Assembly: GCA_017467535.1 (NCBI GenBank)
Contig: JAFUST010000059.1
Location: 23,513 to 87,512 of the forward strand
Source: Prevotella sp.
Lineage (GTDB): Bacteria; Bacteroidota; Bacteroidia; Bacteroidales; Bacteroidaceae
DNA length: 64,000 nucleotides
Direction: 5' to 3'
The notes below the pieces were generated by a model. That model was not told the origin of the DNA and did no database searches. It worked only from the letters and a program-made list of their open reading frames with translations. Every line of letters begins with the position of its first letter. The stretch's first letter is position 1. Position numbers and translations under genes: made by a program. Of the stretch, positions 55,550-64,000 are shown piece by piece.

Positions 55550-56449
55550 GGCATCGCCCACACGCAGCGTGTAGTCGGGATCCATGTGGTTCATCTTGTA
55601 GAGCGACTTCAGACGGATGCCGTATTTCTGGGCTATCGTGTACATCGACTCCCCCTCGCGGACATAGTGCAGATAGCCCTTGTACTCCTTGGGAGCCTTT
55701 TTCTGCTTCTTCTTCAGCCAGACCACCTCGCCCTCCTCCAGCGCATCGTTCTTGTCGCGCTCGTTGTAGCGGGCAATCTTCTTGTAGGAGATGCCTATCT
55801 CCTGGCCAATGGAGCGGAACGTGTCTCCGCGGCGGGCGTAGAGATAGTAGTTGTCGTTGTAAATCTTGATGGGGTGCAGCGGCTGACCGCCCACCTTGCT
55901 GTCGCGCGAGCGGTCCATCATGAACTTGTCGTAGGACTTGGCCTGGTCGTACTCGTAGAGGCGGTACAACTGGATAAGGTCTATCAGACGGTCGGCATAC
56001 TGCGGATTAGTGGCATAGCCGGCAGCCTTCAAACCGCGCGCCCAGCCTTTATAGTCGGTGGTCTTCAGACGGAAGAGACTCTGATAGCGCTGGCCGCCAG
56101 CCAGGAAACGCGAGTGGTCCTCAAACGATTCGAAGGGTGAGTCGTAGGCCCTGAAGCACTCGTTACGGGTATCATCGTCCCGATAGACCGAACGGCCCGA
56201 CCATCCATGACACTTGATGCCGAAGTGGTTGTTGCCCTTCGTGGCCAACTGGCTCTGTCCGGCCGCACTCTCCAGCAGGCCCTGGGCCAGCGTGATGGAG
56301 GCCGGCACCTTCCACTTCAGCATCTGCTCGATGGCGCAGTCCTTATACTGGTCGATGTACTGCTGGTAGCGGGCGTTCCACTTCGATTGGGCCCATCCCG
56401 ATGCCGTTGCGACCAGCAGGAGAGCCATCAGTGCAATTCGTTTTCTCAT
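55535..56449 (-). CDS. Exported glucosaminidase (GH73-type) with LysM repeats
   Basis: A 304-residue cell-wall enzyme with a signal peptide (1-20, GWAQ). Residues about 25-175 are the glucosaminidase domain: ITLAQGLLESAAGQSQLATKGNNHFGIKCHGW contains the catalytic Glu (LLES) and the NHFGIKC motif. Two LysM modules follow: one about 195-245 (YLYARRGDTFRSIGQEIG) and one about 258-304 (HYVREGESMYTIAQKYGIRLKSLYKMNHMD). It would cut peptidoglycan between GlcNAc and MurNAc in the periplasm, for turnover or division. The sua5-like gene is 11 nt upstream in the same direction. Confidence 0.9.
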   Translation of the reverse strand: MRKRIALMALLLVATASGWAQSKWNARYQQYIDQYKDCAIEQMLKWKVPASITLAQGLLESAAGQSQLATKGNNHFGIKCHGWSGRSVYRDDDTRNECFRAYDSPFESFEDHSRFLAGGQRYQSLFRLKTTDYKGWARGLKAAGYATNPQYADRLIDLIQLYRLYEYDQAKSYDKFMMDRSRDSKVGGQPLHPIKIYNDNYYLYARRGDTFRSIGQEIGISYKKIARYNERDKNDALEEGEVVWLKKKQKKAPKEYKGYLHYVREGESMYTIAQKYGIRLKSLYKMNHMDPDYTLRVGDALRLR

Positions 56450-56460
56450 GCTTCTGCGGC

Positions 56461-57030
56461 TTAGTTACGAATGATCTTCACTTCGCCGTCGGCACTCAAT
56501 TTGATGATGCTCGAGGGCTTGTGGGGCTTGTGCTCCTGACGGCGCGTCCAGCACACATAGTCCACCTGCTCAACGATGCGCGGGTCTATGTCGCAGTAGT
56601 TCTGGGCAGCAGGCTCGCCGCTGATGTTGGCCGAGGTGCTGACGATAGCCTTCTGGAAGCGGTAGCACAGTTCGTGCGAAAAGGCCTCTTGGGTGATGCG
56701 GATGCCGATGGAGCCGTCCTCGGCTATCAGGTTGGGTGCCAGGTTGACAGCCCCGTCGAGAATCAGCGTAGTGGGCTTGTCGATGCAGTCTATGAGTTCC
56801 CAGGCCACATCGGGCACCTTCCTCACGTAGCGCTGCAGGCGGGCGTCGCTGTCCACCAGGCAGATGAGTGCCTTGCTGTCATCGCGTTGCTTGATCTCAT
56901 AGACGCGCTTCACGGCTTCGGCATTGGTGGCATCGCAACCGATGCCCCATACCGTGTCCGTAGGATAGAGAATCACCCCACCCCGTCTCATGGCCTCGAT
57001 GGCGTTTTTGATATCTTGTTCTTGTGTCAT
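56461..57030 (-). CDS. tsaC: Threonylcarbamoyl-AMP synthase (TsaC/Sua5/YrdC)
   Basis: A 189-residue cytoplasmic enzyme that makes threonylcarbamoyl-AMP for t6A37 modification of ANN-decoding tRNAs. The YrdC fold is shown by GGVILYPTDTVWGIGCDATN near residue 16, RVYEIKQRDDSKALICLV (the KRxxxKPL-type site), GPTTLIL-like KPTTLILDG, DGSIGIRI, and VSTSANISGEPAAQ near 130. The C-terminal Sua5 domain is absent, so it is the short TsaC type. The -7 box is at 57051-57058. The LysM glucosaminidase gene follows 11 nt downstream. Confidence 0.92.
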   Translation of the reverse strand: MTQEQDIKNAIEAMRRGGVILYPTDTVWGIGCDATNAEAVKRVYEIKQRDDSKALICLVDSDARLQRYVRKVPDVAWELIDCIDKPTTLILDGAVNLAPNLIAEDGSIGIRITQEAFSHELCYRFQKAIVSTSANISGEPAAQNYCDIDPRIVEQVDYVCWTRRQEHKPHKPSSIIKLSADGEVKIIRN

Positions 57031-57050
57031 AACTCAATGATTTCAGACTG

Positions 57051-57058
57051 CAAAGGTA
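57051..57058 (-). promoter_or_regulatory. -7 box of the tsaC gene
   Basis: Minus-strand TACCTTTG, exact TAnnTTTG, 20 nt ahead of the ATG. No clear -33 box. Confidence 0.55.
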
Positions 57059-57103
57059 CGCATATTTTTGGACTTGACACAGAAAAAGCAGAAAAAGTTG
57101 ATG

Positions 57104-57700
57104 TCAGAAGAACACATAATGCAGTGACTCGTAGAATTGGATAAGCAGGACATAGACCACCAGCAGCGGTGCCGACAGGCAGAGCCCATCCACCAGCGAC
57201 TGGCAGACATCAGTCAGCGAGGTGAAGGTGCGGACAGTCAGTCCATAGGCCGTTGAGAAAAGAATCAGACCGAGCGAGATGATGGGAACCAGCGCGCGGC
57301 TGAACGGCGAATGCCACAGGGTGCCCACCGCAGAGAGCAGCACGGCATGGGGCCACACGGTGAGCAGGAGAATGACGGCCACATAAAATGCCAGCAACAG
57401 ACAAGCCACACGCAGACCCAGGCCACGACGGGATACAGGCTGACGCGACAGCAAGCCGCTGTGCTTCATGGCTCCGCCAGCCATCGCCAACAGCACAATC
57501 CAGACCAGCAGGGGACTGCAGAGCCCATCGACGAAATGGGCGAAGAACCAGCGCACACCCTCGCTGGAGAGCAAGGGGCGCACATCGGCGGCCAGCGTGG
57601 CCGAAAAGAGCCACGACAGCAGCACGAGCAGCAGTTCGGCCACTATGAGTGCCATCACCAGTCGCGAGAGGGTCTTCATGCTGATCAGCGGGTTGCTCAT
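57104..57700 (-). CDS. AbgT-like short membrane protein
   Basis: A 198-residue membrane protein with about five helices. VRPLLSSEGVRWFFAHFVDGLCSPLLVWIVLLAMAGGAMKHSGLL resembles the N-terminal signature of AbgT-family p-aminobenzoyl-glutamate transporters (SLLSxEGIRW...GxAExSGL), but the protein is less than half the length of AbgT, so it may be a truncated relative or a separate small family. No transport substrate can be assigned. It is the last gene of the kdgK-eda-sensor-regulator operon; its ATG overlaps the response-regulator stop by 4 nt. Confidence 0.6.
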   Translation of the reverse strand: MSNPLISMKTLSRLVMALIVAELLLVLLSWLFSATLAADVRPLLSSEGVRWFFAHFVDGLCSPLLVWIVLLAMAGGAMKHSGLLSRQPVSRRGLGLRVACLLLAFYVAVILLLTVWPHAVLLSAVGTLWHSPFSRALVPIISLGLILFSTAYGLTVRTFTSLTDVCQSLVDGLCLSAPLLVVYVLLIQFYESLHYVFF

Positions 57701-58416
57701 TCGTCATCAGGGTGTAGGTTGTCAATATCGAGGATATGAAGTTCGAGTGCACGGACCACCAGTCGGGTGGCGTTCACGCTGCGCGGCTCGTCGGGAAAAA
57801 GTTTCTGCACCAGTTCGTTCTGCCGCTTCTCCAGACTCTTCACGCCGAAGGGCATACCGCGCAGTTGGGTAATCTGGTCTTTCGTATAGCCCAGGGCCAG
57901 GTGGCGCAGGAACCGCTCGTCATATTCGTCGATCTCGTAGTCCACCAGTGCCTCCTGCTTGTAGAGTTGTGAGCCGACGCTGTGCTTGAAGCGTTCTACT
58001 ATCTTGTGCAGGATCGGCTCGTTGAACACCAGTTGCTTGCCGTCCATCACGGCCTCCACATCGTGGCGGGTCAGCAGTTCGCCGGTCTTGAGGATAATGC
58101 CGTCGGCTCCGGCATCCAGCACGTCGACCCAAAGTTTCTCGTTCAGAATCTCACCCGTGAAAATAAGCACGCGCACCTGGGGATACATCTCCTTGGTCTG
58201 CCTGCAGATCTCCACGCCCACGGTAGTCGAACCGCCCAATCCCAGGTCGAGCAGCACCAGGTCGGGCAACTGCTGCTTGATCAGTTTCCAGTAAGCAGGT
58301 TCAGCATCGGCCGTTCCTATGACCTCTGCTTCGGGTATGTCTGTACGGATGATGCCCAGCGTGCCCTTCAGTTCCAGGGGCACGTCTTCTACGATAATCA
58401 CTTTGAAGTTCTGCAT
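57697..58416 (-). CDS. Response regulator with C-terminal DNA-binding-like domain
   Basis: A 239-residue two-component regulator. The receiver (about 3-125) keeps the acidic pair in [13 protein letters not shown], the phospho-acceptor Asp in LVLLDLGLGG (near residue 57), Thr in LIFTGE and Lys in IILKTGE. The C-terminal half (about 165-225) has FLRHLALGYTKDQITQLRGMPFGVKSLEKRQNELVQKLF, like a divergent LuxR-type helix-turn-helix, a form I know from Bacteroidales as a DUF5932-like family. The 19-nt overlap with the sensor-kinase gene makes the pair certain. Target genes are unknown, possibly its own kdgK operon. Confidence 0.85.
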   Translation of the reverse strand: MQNFKVIIVEDVPLELKGTLGIIRTDIPEAEVIGTADAEPAYWKLIKQQLPDLVLLDLGLGGSTTVGVEICRQTKEMYPQVRVLIFTGEILNEKLWVDVLDAGADGIILKTGELLTRHDVEAVMDGKQLVFNEPILHKIVERFKHSVGSQLYKQEALVDYEIDEYDERFLRHLALGYTKDQITQLRGMPFGVKSLEKRQNELVQKLFPDEPRSVNATRLVVRALELHILDIDNLHPDDE

Positions 58417-61400
58417 ATTCTTGGTAGTGTTATGATGATGACTGTTTGTTGCTGCTCCACCTCGGCACGTATGGCACAGGCCCTGCGGTTGGTGGCCTCG
58501 CCATGATCGCGCACAATCTGGCGGCAGAGCAGATAAGGTATATGGTCGATGTGTGGCATGAAGAGCGTGGCGGCCTCTTCGGGTGTCAGCGTGAGGCGGT
58601 CCATCCTCACGCGGCAGTCCATGTAGTGCTCATCGCGCGCCACATAGTCGATGATCGGTTTCTGCTGACCGTTCTGACGGCGCAGGATATCGAAAAGTTG
58701 GTGCAAAAGAATCTCGTCGCCCAGTATCTCATGGTCGAGGGGACGGAGGCGCAGCGTGAAGCGCGACACCTGGTTCATGGCCTGTGCGCTGAAGAGCCCG
58801 TAGAGTTCGCGATAATAGGCGGCCACCTCGACCAGCGACTGGTTGTCGCCAGCATCTATGAGTTGGCGGATGCGACTGGGATAGTACATCGTCTCGTGCT
58901 TCAGCGTCGACAGGGTGTTGTCCACCACGGCATTGCTCACGTAGAGTGCATTCTCCTCCTGCGTCAGTCGGCGCAGTTCGTCGGCCATCATTTCCAGTTG
59001 ATCCTGATGCTCTTGCTGGCGACGAGCCCTGCGGCTGAGCACCTGCATCACCTGCCAGGCCAGTGCAGCCAGGATGCCGAGGAACAGCAGCAATATGAGG
59101 ATGATGGCCACCTGACGATTCGTCTGCGACTGCTGCATCTTGCGGCAGTAGTCGTCCAGCATCGTGTCGGCACTCAGTTCCTTGAACAGTTGCGTATAGA
59201 TGCGATTGTTGTAGCGGTAGAGCGGCCACTCGTGCAGGGCCAAGGCGGCCACGGCACTCTCGTTGCGCATCCGCAGGATGATGTCGTAGTTGATCTGCAG
59301 ACTGTCGTGAAACCAAGTGATCTCTGGTTGCATCACCGACACATCGCCCATCTGCAGCAGCGTGTCGCTGCCCTCTGGCCTGACGCTGAGGTAATAGTCG
59401 TTCAGATACTTGCGGCACGAGTCGGCATAGTCGAGCGTTCGCTCATAGCAGCCCTCAATATTGGCATAGTAAGCCGAGTCGGCGTAGAGACTGGCCTGCG
59501 CCAGCGACTGTGCCGAGGCGGACGTCACACCTGCCAGACTTAGGAGCAGGACAACGAGCATCAGCACTCGACGAGGCAGCCGGAAATAGAAGCGGCTCCC
59601 CCTGCCCTGTTCGCTCTCAGCAGCCAACAGGCAGACGGAAAATATCTGACTGATCTTGCGGTACTTCTCAATGATGCCCTTGCAGTTCAGCAGACCGAAG
59701 CCGTGCGATGTCTGGCTGGTGTCGCTGATGGCCTTGTGGTCAAAGACGTGAGCCAGTTGCTCTTCCGTCATTCCCACACCGGTGTCGGCTACCGATATTT
59801 CCACATAGTCTTCCTGTTCAGTTGCACTGACAGTCACGCGTCCGCCCTCCGACGTAAACTTGCGGGCATTGTCAGCCAGAGTGTTCAGCATGAAAAGTGT
59901 CAGCACGCGGTCAGCCTTCACATGAGCCGTAGTGGGCTGCACATCGAAGGTGATGCCCTTGAGCATGAAACTGCGCTGTCCGCGCTGCAGCATATCGAAG
60001 AGTTCCTGCAAAGCAAAGGTCTCGATGTGCAGACTCAGACGCCCCTGACGCAGTTGTATCCAGTGAGTCAGCACATCGTTCTGATGGTTGATCTCGTCGG
60101 TCAGTTCTCTCACGTAGTCTATGCGCTGCTGATCGTCGGCAGTCGCGCAGGCCTTGTCCTTGGGCAGACGGCGCACCTCATGCAGGATGCGGTCGATGAA
60201 GGGGGTGATGCTGTTCACCAGCGACACCTTGGCCCGCTGCTCCAGATGCGTGCGCAGACCGTTCTCCACACCCAGGCGAGTCAGTGCCAACTGCTCGTTC
60301 AGTTCATCCTCACGTTCCTGCAGTTGCTCGTCCACCTGATCGTGGGTATTGTGTCTCACGCGGCGGTTTACATAGAAGATCAGCACAAACAGCAGGACAG
60401 TAGCGACGGCCACGGCCCATAGCAGCAGGTTCAACTGGCTGAGCGAGTGCTCCAACTGGGCTGCGCGGGCCTCCAGCGAACGGTCCTGGCGGGTCTGCTC
60501 CTGCAGGTCCAGGTAGACGTTGCGATTGGCATCGCTCTGCTGTTTGTCGTCAATGGCAGCATAAGCCACACTCATCTGTTCGCGTATGCTCGCCACCAGA
60601 TCGGGAGCCTGGTTGATGATACTGTCGGCCAACGCCTGCTCCAGGCAGCAGAGTGCCATCTCATAGTCATCCTGTGCCAGATAGGCGGACGCCAACGTGC
60701 GGTAGGCACCGGCAATCTGATACACATCACCATAGTCGGTGAATATCGACAGGGCATCGTCGGCCAGACACGCCGGCAACTTTTCATCAGTCACAGGCGT
60801 GGGATTCAGATATTTCATGGCCGGCAGGTTGTCGGCAGTCAGTTGACGGGCGGCCACTGAGTCTACCAGATGCTCTGCCAATGCCTCCAGCGAGTTGGCC
60901 ACAAAGTAAGGATAGCCCGCCTGACCGGCCAGCAGACAACAGCGCATCAGGTGGTCAAACTCCCTTTGGTTGATCTCGGCCTGCGTGCCCTGAGTGATGA
61001 TGCCGCCGGCACCGATGTTATAGAGATAGTTCAGATACTGAGCAGTGTCCTGCTCCACATCGGCCGACATCGACTCGATGGCCTCTATCGACTGCCGCTC
61101 CAGTCCTACATAATAATAATAGGTGGAAGTAACGATGGCCATCTCGCTCTCAGCATACACCAACCGACGCTGCTGGCGATCGTCCAGTTGCGAGCGCTCT
61201 TCGTTGATGCGCTGCAAGGCCTTTGTTGCATAGGCCCGATAGTCATAGAAGGCGCGGTTGCGCGACATACGCTGACAGAGGCGCATCTGCTGTATATAGG
61301 CCACCAGCAGTTCCAACTGGTTGTCAGTACACTCGGCAATCTGGTCCAGATGCTGCTGCGCGTTGGCATAGTTCATCCGAACAATGTCGACGAAGGCCAG

Positions 61401-61607
61401 GTTGTTGAGTGCCTCGGCGCGTCCGTCGCTGTAGTCTGCCGACAGGTCGAAGGCTTGTCGGGCATAGGCTTCCGTAGAGTCTATGTTACGATAATGATAG
61501 GCATAGGAAACAGAATTCAGCCTGTCCACCGTCTCTTTGGCAGACGGTGAACAAGCCGAAATCAGTAGTGTCGGAACGAGCAGTTTAAGCGCGTGCCTTA
61601 GCCACAT
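58398..61607 (-). CDS. Tandem-module hybrid sensor histidine kinase (DUF5112/DUF5113 type)
   Basis: A 1069-residue membrane sensor with two complete signalling units in one chain. Unit 1: lipoprotein-like start (Cys19), TPR-like periplasmic helices (25-390), TM 394-414, an [12 protein letters not shown] helix (His476) and an intact HATPase (Asn580 box, DTGVG at 608-612, SHGFGLL at 634-640). Unit 2: TM about 681-698, periplasmic 700-830, TM 833-853, an H-box-like [12 protein letters not shown] (His904) and a degenerate ATPase-like tail ([22 protein letters not shown]). Its partner is the response regulator that overlaps by 19 nt. It also overlaps eda by 23 nt. The input signal is unknown; sugar-acid sensing is inferred from the operon. 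Confidence 0.88.
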   Translation of the reverse strand: MWLRHALKLLVPTLLISACSPSAKETVDRLNSVSYAYHYRNIDSTEAYARQAFDLSADYSDGRAEALNNLAFVDIVRMNYANAQQHLDQIAECTDNQLELLVAYIQQMRLCQRMSRNRAFYDYRAYATKALQRINEERSQLDDRQQRRLVYAESEMAIVTSTYYYYVGLERQSIEAIESMSADVEQDTAQYLNYLYNIGAGGIITQGTQAEINQREFDHLMRCCLLAGQAGYPYFVANSLEALAEHLVDSVAARQLTADNLPAMKYLNPTPVTDEKLPACLADDALSIFTDYGDVYQIAGAYRTLASAYLAQDDYEMALCCLEQALADSIINQAPDLVASIREQMSVAYAAIDDKQQSDANRNVYLDLQEQTRQDRSLEARAAQLEHSLSQLNLLLWAVAVATVLLFVLIFYVNRRVRHNTHDQVDEQLQEREDELNEQLALTRLGVENGLRTHLEQRAKVSLVNSITPFIDRILHEVRRLPKDKACATADDQQRIDYVRELTDEINHQNDVLTHWIQLRQGRLSLHIETFALQELFDMLQRGQRSFMLKGITFDVQPTTAHVKADRVLTLFMLNTLADNARKFTSEGGRVTVSATEQEDYVEISVADTGVGMTEEQLAHVFDHKAISDTSQTSHGFGLLNCKGIIEKYRKISQIFSVCLLAAESEQGRGSRFYFRLPRRVLMLVVLLLSLAGVTSASAQSLAQASLYADSAYYANIEGCYERTLDYADSCRKYLNDYYLSVRPEGSDTLLQMGDVSVMQPEITWFHDSLQINYDIILRMRNESAVAALALHEWPLYRYNNRIYTQLFKELSADTMLDDYCRKMQQSQTNRQVAIILILLLFLGILAALAWQVMQVLSRRARRQQEHQDQLEMMADELRRLTQEENALYVSNAVVDNTLSTLKHETMYYPSRIRQLIDAGDNQSLVEVAAYYRELYGLFSAQAMNQVSRFTLRLRPLDHEILGDEILLHQLFDILRRQNGQQKPIIDYVARDEHYMDCRVRMDRLTLTPEEAATLFMPHIDHIPYLLCRQIVRDHGEATNRRACAIRAEVEQQQTVIIITLPRICRTSK

Positions 61608-62253
61608 AACCGAGTGCCTCCTTGCACTTGTCGGTTACATACTGCCAGTCACCGGCTTTCACCTTGTCAGAGGGGAACAGTTTCGAGCCCATGCCCACGC
61701 AGAACACGCCGGCCTTGAACCACTTGGTGAGGTTCTCCTCCTCGGGAGCCACGCCGCCCGTTACCATGATCTTCGACCAAGGCATCGGTGCCATCAGACC
61801 CTTGATCAGGTTGGGACCGACCACGTCGCCCGGGAACACCTTTGTGAAGTCGCAGCCCACCTCCTGTGCCTTACCGATCTCAGACGGTGTGAGGCAGCCG
61901 GGACAATAAGTGACGCAGCGGCGGTTGCAGACAACGGCGATGTCGGGGTTGAACAGCGGACCAACCACGAAGTTGGCACCCAACTGTATGTAGAGGGCTG
62001 CGGTGGGAGCGTCGACAACGCTACCGATGCCCAGTGCCAACTCAGGGCACTCCTTGTTGACCCACTTCGACAGTTCACCAAACACCTCGTGAGCAAAGTC
62101 GCCACGGTTGGTAAACTCGAAGGCACGAACGCCACCTTCGTAGCAGGCCTTCACCACATTCTTGCAAACCTCCACGTCCTTATGATAGAACACCGGAACC
62201 ATAGGTGCTTCGGCAATCTTTGCCATCACCTGAAACTTATCAAATTTTGCCAT
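61585..62253 (-). CDS. eda: KDPG/KHG aldolase
   Basis: A 222-residue cytoplasmic class I aldolase that splits 2-keto-3-deoxy-6-phosphogluconate into pyruvate and glyceraldehyde 3-phosphate. [19 protein letters not shown] and [15 protein letters not shown] (catalytic Glu) match the family start, and the Schiff-base lysine is in [34 protein letters not shown] carries the phosphate site. I chose ATG 62251-62253 because it gives the family N-terminus; the frame is open further upstream without homology. It follows kdgK by 31 nt, forming the KDG-to-KDPG-to-triose route for hexuronate breakdown, and overlaps the sensor gene. Confidence 0.92.
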   Translation of the reverse strand: MAKFDKFQVMAKIAEAPMVPVFYHKDVEVCKNVVKACYEGGVRAFEFTNRGDFAHEVFGELSKWVNKECPELALGIGSVVDAPTAALYIQLGANFVVGPLFNPDIAVVCNRRCVTYCPGCLTPSEIGKAQEVGCDFTKVFPGDVVGPNLIKGLMAPMPWSKIMVTGGVAPEEENLTKWFKAGVFCVGMGSKLFPSDKVKAGDWQYVTDKCKEALGYVAKARA

Positions 62254-62284
62254 CTGTTTTATGCCCCCTAACTTAGGGGGCTCT

Positions 62285-63307
62285 TTACCTCTGCACTCGT
62301 CCGTTGGCATTGCCGCCAGCCAGGCTCTCCACCTCGTCGACACTCACCAGGTTGAAGTCACCATTGATGGTGTGCTTCAGTGCGCTGGCAGCCACTGCGA
62401 ACTCCAGAGCCTCGCCCTGCGTCGGCTTGGTCAGCAGACCGTGAATCAGGCCACCCGAGAACGAGTCGCCACCGCCCACGCGGTCGATGATAGGATTGAT
62501 CTCGTAGCGCTTCGACTGATAGTACTCCTTGCCGTCGTAGATCAGGGCCTTCCAGCCGTTGAAAGTAGCGCTGTAGGACTCACGCAGCGTGGAGACCACA
62601 TACTTGAAGCCGAACTGCTCGCGCATCTGCTTGAAGATGCCCTCATAGCCGGCAGCGTCGGTCTGGCCACCCTCTACGTCAGCATCGGGCTTGAAGCCCA
62701 GGCAGAGTTCAGCGTCCTCCTCGTTGCCGATGCAGACGTCGACATACTGCATCAAGGGGCGCATGATAGAGATGGCCTTCTCGCTGGTCCACAGTTTCTT
62801 GCGGAAGTTCAGGTCCACAGACACGGTCACACCGTGACGCTTGGCAGCCTCGCAGGCCAACTTGGTCAGTTCGGCAGCCTTGTCGCTGATGGCGGGCGTG
62901 ATGCCACTCCAGTGGAACCAGGCAGCACCCTCCATGATCTTATCGAAGTCGAAATCAGAGGGATCAGCCTCTGCGATGGAAGAGTGGGCACGGTCGTAGA
63001 TCACCTTCGAGGGACGCATCGAGGCACCAGTCTCGGCATAGTACAGACCCACACGGTCACCGCCACGGGCAATGAACTCAGTGTTCACACCATAGCGGCG
63101 CATGGCGTTCACGGCAATCTGGCCAATCTCATGCTTCGGCAGTTTCGACACGAAGTAGGCCTCATGGCCATAGTTAGCCACGCTGATGGCTACGTTAGCC
63201 TCACCACCACCGGGGATGATACGGAATGATTCACTCTGGATAAAACGGTCGTTGCCCTGAGGCGACAGGCGGAGCATAATCTCACCTAAAGTTACGATCT
63301 TTGCCAT
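62285..63307 (-). CDS. kdgK: 2-keto-3-deoxygluconate kinase
   Basis: PfkB-family sugar kinase of 340 residues phosphorylating KDG to [23 protein letters not shown] at the start, [16 protein letters not shown], and the C-terminal anion hole/base motif [18 protein letters not shown] (catalytic Asp in GGGDSF) are typical; [12 protein letters not shown] fits the KdgK group. I chose ATG 63305-63307, which gives the family N-terminus and follows a -7 box; the frame runs upstream to 63544 through non-conserved sequence. It is first in the operon with eda and the sensor/regulator pair. Confidence 0.92.
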   Translation of the reverse strand: MAKIVTLGEIMLRLSPQGNDRFIQSESFRIIPGGGEANVAISVANYGHEAYFVSKLPKHEIGQIAVNAMRRYGVNTEFIARGGDRVGLYYAETGASMRPSKVIYDRAHSSIAEADPSDFDFDKIMEGAAWFHWSGITPAISDKAAELTKLACEAAKRHGVTVSVDLNFRKKLWTSEKAISIMRPLMQYVDVCIGNEEDAELCLGFKPDADVEGGQTDAAGYEGIFKQMREQFGFKYVVSTLRESYSATFNGWKALIYDGKEYYQSKRYEINPIIDRVGGGDSFSGGLIHGLLTKPTQGEALEFAVAASALKHTINGDFNLVSVDEVESLAGGNANGRVQR

Positions 63308-63361
63308 TTGTTTTTTGTTTTTAAGTTGTTTAAGATTTAATGTTTCTTTCGTTTGCAGCCA

Positions 63362-63393
63362 CAAAAATACGATTAATTTTTGATATAACGAAA
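63362..63393 (-). promoter_or_regulatory. Promoter of the kdgK operon
   Basis: Minus-strand TTTC (complement of 63390-63393), 20 nt, TATTTTTG (complement of 63362-63369), 54 nt ahead of the kdgK ATG. One mismatch in the -33 box. Confidence 0.6.
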
Positions 63394-63586
63394 TAATTCG
63401 CCAAAAATCTTCCGAAAAACACATTCTTTCACATTTCCGCTCTCGCCAGAGTAACCCCAAATGGCGTTCAGCGACTGACCAGTCGTGGATGTTCACTTCG
63501 CCCATGATGCCTGCTGTTATCCCTTCATGTAATCGCTCATCCATAAACCCGCGCCATACCAGGCAGCAACCGTCGCTTAGATTCTA

Positions 63587-63674
63587 GGCACTTCGTCGAC
63601 ACATTCTTGGCACTTCGTCGGCAGAAAGTAGGCACTTCGTCGACACATTCTAGGCACTTCGTCTGGAGGTCCTG
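63587..63674. repeat. 22-nt repeat array C, four units
   Basis: GGCACTTCGTC recurs exactly at 63587, 63609, 63631 and 63653, a 22-nt period. The second half of each unit varies; units 1 and 3 share GACACATTCT. Unlike arrays A and B there is no GTTTG/CAAAC pairing, but unit number, period and a TTCGTC core are shared. Confidence 0.85.
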
Positions 63675-63727
63675 CCAAAGTGATGCCAGACCTTGCGGGC
63701 CTGGCACCATCTTGTCTTATTCTATGG

Positions 63728-64000
63728 TCATCTTACCATGACTTTCTTTGTTGTTCCGTCGCTCATGCGGATAATGTTCACGCCCTTTTGCGGTTTGCTC
63801 AACTGCTTGCCATTGGGCGAGAATATCCTCACATCCTGCTGTCCCGTCATCATCAACTCCCCGATGCCCGTTGTGTAGGTCGCGTGTACCACCACATCAT
63901 GGGCAGGCATCGTCTCTGGCAGGTCAGTCCACGCAAAGGTGGCGTAGTCGCCCTCTGGCTTAGGCTCTGGGGTGATCTTTGCAGCATACTCATAAGTCAC
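63728..64000 (-). CDS. Secreted protein, C-terminal fragment (5' end outside window)
   Basis: At least 90 residues, open to the window edge, so only the C-terminus is seen. It has a Listeria-Bacteroides (InlB B/Flg_new-like) repeat element (FAWTDLPETMPAHDVVVHATY) followed by a C-terminal sorting-like tail (DVRIFSPNGKQLSKPQKGVNII, ending TKKVMVR), close in form to the tail of the CotH protein at 37.7 kb. This suggests a large surface protein exported by a type IX-like system. What the rest contains cannot be told from this window. Confidence 0.7.
   Translation of the reverse strand: MTYEYAAKITPEPKPEGDYATFAWTDLPETMPAHDVVVHATYTTGIGELMMTGQQDVRIFSPNGKQLSKPQKGVNIIRMSDGTTKKVMVR

Larger units (their letters stand above)
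63308..63727. other. 420-nt intergenic region upstream of kdgK
   Basis: No gene seen. It holds the kdgK promoter (63362-63393), a stretch of about 170 nt (63394-63564) in which I see nothing, the 22-nt repeat array C (63587-63674) and a hairpin (63684-63706; arms TGCCAG and CTGGCA) that pairs better as minus-strand RNA and lies just after the stop of the gene at the window edge. Confidence 0.7.

Noticed and set aside
63308-63544. N-terminal extension of KdgK to an upstream ATG
   Set aside because: The extra 79 codons cross the promoter boxes and have no PfkB-family similarity; the ATG at 63305-63307 gives the normal start.

Overview
The window is gene-dense, GC-rich bacterial chromosome from the phylum Bacteroidota, most likely a Prevotella-like member of the Bacteroidales. 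The reasons are: Bacteroidota promoters (a -33 TTTG box, about 20 nt, then a -7 TAnnTTTG box) ahead of many genes; an almost complete lack of Shine-Dalgarno sequences; a complete Na+-translocating NQR operon; families typical of the phylum (GldB, Porin_10, DUF4468, DUF4861, the DUF5112/5113-type sensor kinase); and type IX-secretion-like C-termini. No rRNA, tRNA, prophage, insertion sequence or CRISPR array was recognised. Genus-level placement is inference.

Layout. 1-2.9 kb (minus): phosphofructokinase (cut by the window edge), an NhaD antiporter, an OmpH/Skp-like lipoprotein and a small membrane protein. 3-7.7 kb (plus): pepD, uvrA, cdd. 7.7-13.8 kb (minus): a beta-helix lipoprotein, a reverse rubrerythrin, then fur-purA-hisS-rhamnogalacturonan acetylesterase. 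13.9-19.6 kb (minus): nqrABCDEF. 19.7-24.1 kb (plus): tamB, followed by an intergenic region that looks like a small RNA gene on the minus strand. 24.4-26 kb: two convergent LuxR-type regulators, one fused to a RIC/hemerythrin di-iron module. 26.1-32.6 kb (plus): an outer-membrane channel, an imelysin lipoprotein, a di-haem oxidoreductase and a fused cytochrome c synthetase (CcsBA). This reads as an iron or redox operon driven from the same divergent promoter region as the di-iron regulator.

32.7-34.8 kb: a transmembrane Ser/Thr kinase fused to a periplasmic FKBP prolyl isomerase. 35.1-40 kb: galE, glyA, and a CotH-type secreted protein. 40-46.8 kb: GH105-DUF4861, DPP-IV-like peptidase, GldB, DUF4861. 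46.8-48.7 kb: a CapD/PglF-like nucleotide-sugar dehydratase. 48.9-52.1 kb: DUF4468, a small membrane protein, Porin_10. 52.1-57 kb: TetR regulator, malic enzyme-Pta, HPPK-like protein, LysM glucosaminidase, TsaC/Sua5. 57.1-63.3 kb (minus): one tight operon of KDG kinase, KDPG aldolase, a tandem-module sensor kinase, a response regulator and an AbgT-like protein. The window ends inside a secreted-protein gene.

Together the catabolic genes (RG acetylesterase, GH105, DUF4861 proteins, KdgK, Eda) point to use of pectin or rhamnogalacturonan with entry of hexuronate carbon through KDG/KDPG. NQR and NhaD indicate a sodium-based energy economy.

The most unusual signals are: (i) three intergenic arrays of exactly four 22-nt units, two being the same hairpin-forming family whose last unit is an intrinsic terminator; (ii) a 34-nt palindromic element with compensatory changes inserted in-frame in two unrelated genes at inter-domain linkers; (iii) the kinase-FKBP fusion; (iv) the RIC-hemerythrin-LuxR regulator facing an iron/cytochrome operon; (v) a candidate small RNA of about 145 nt after tamB; and (vi) a 15-bp perfect hairpin that buries a start codon.
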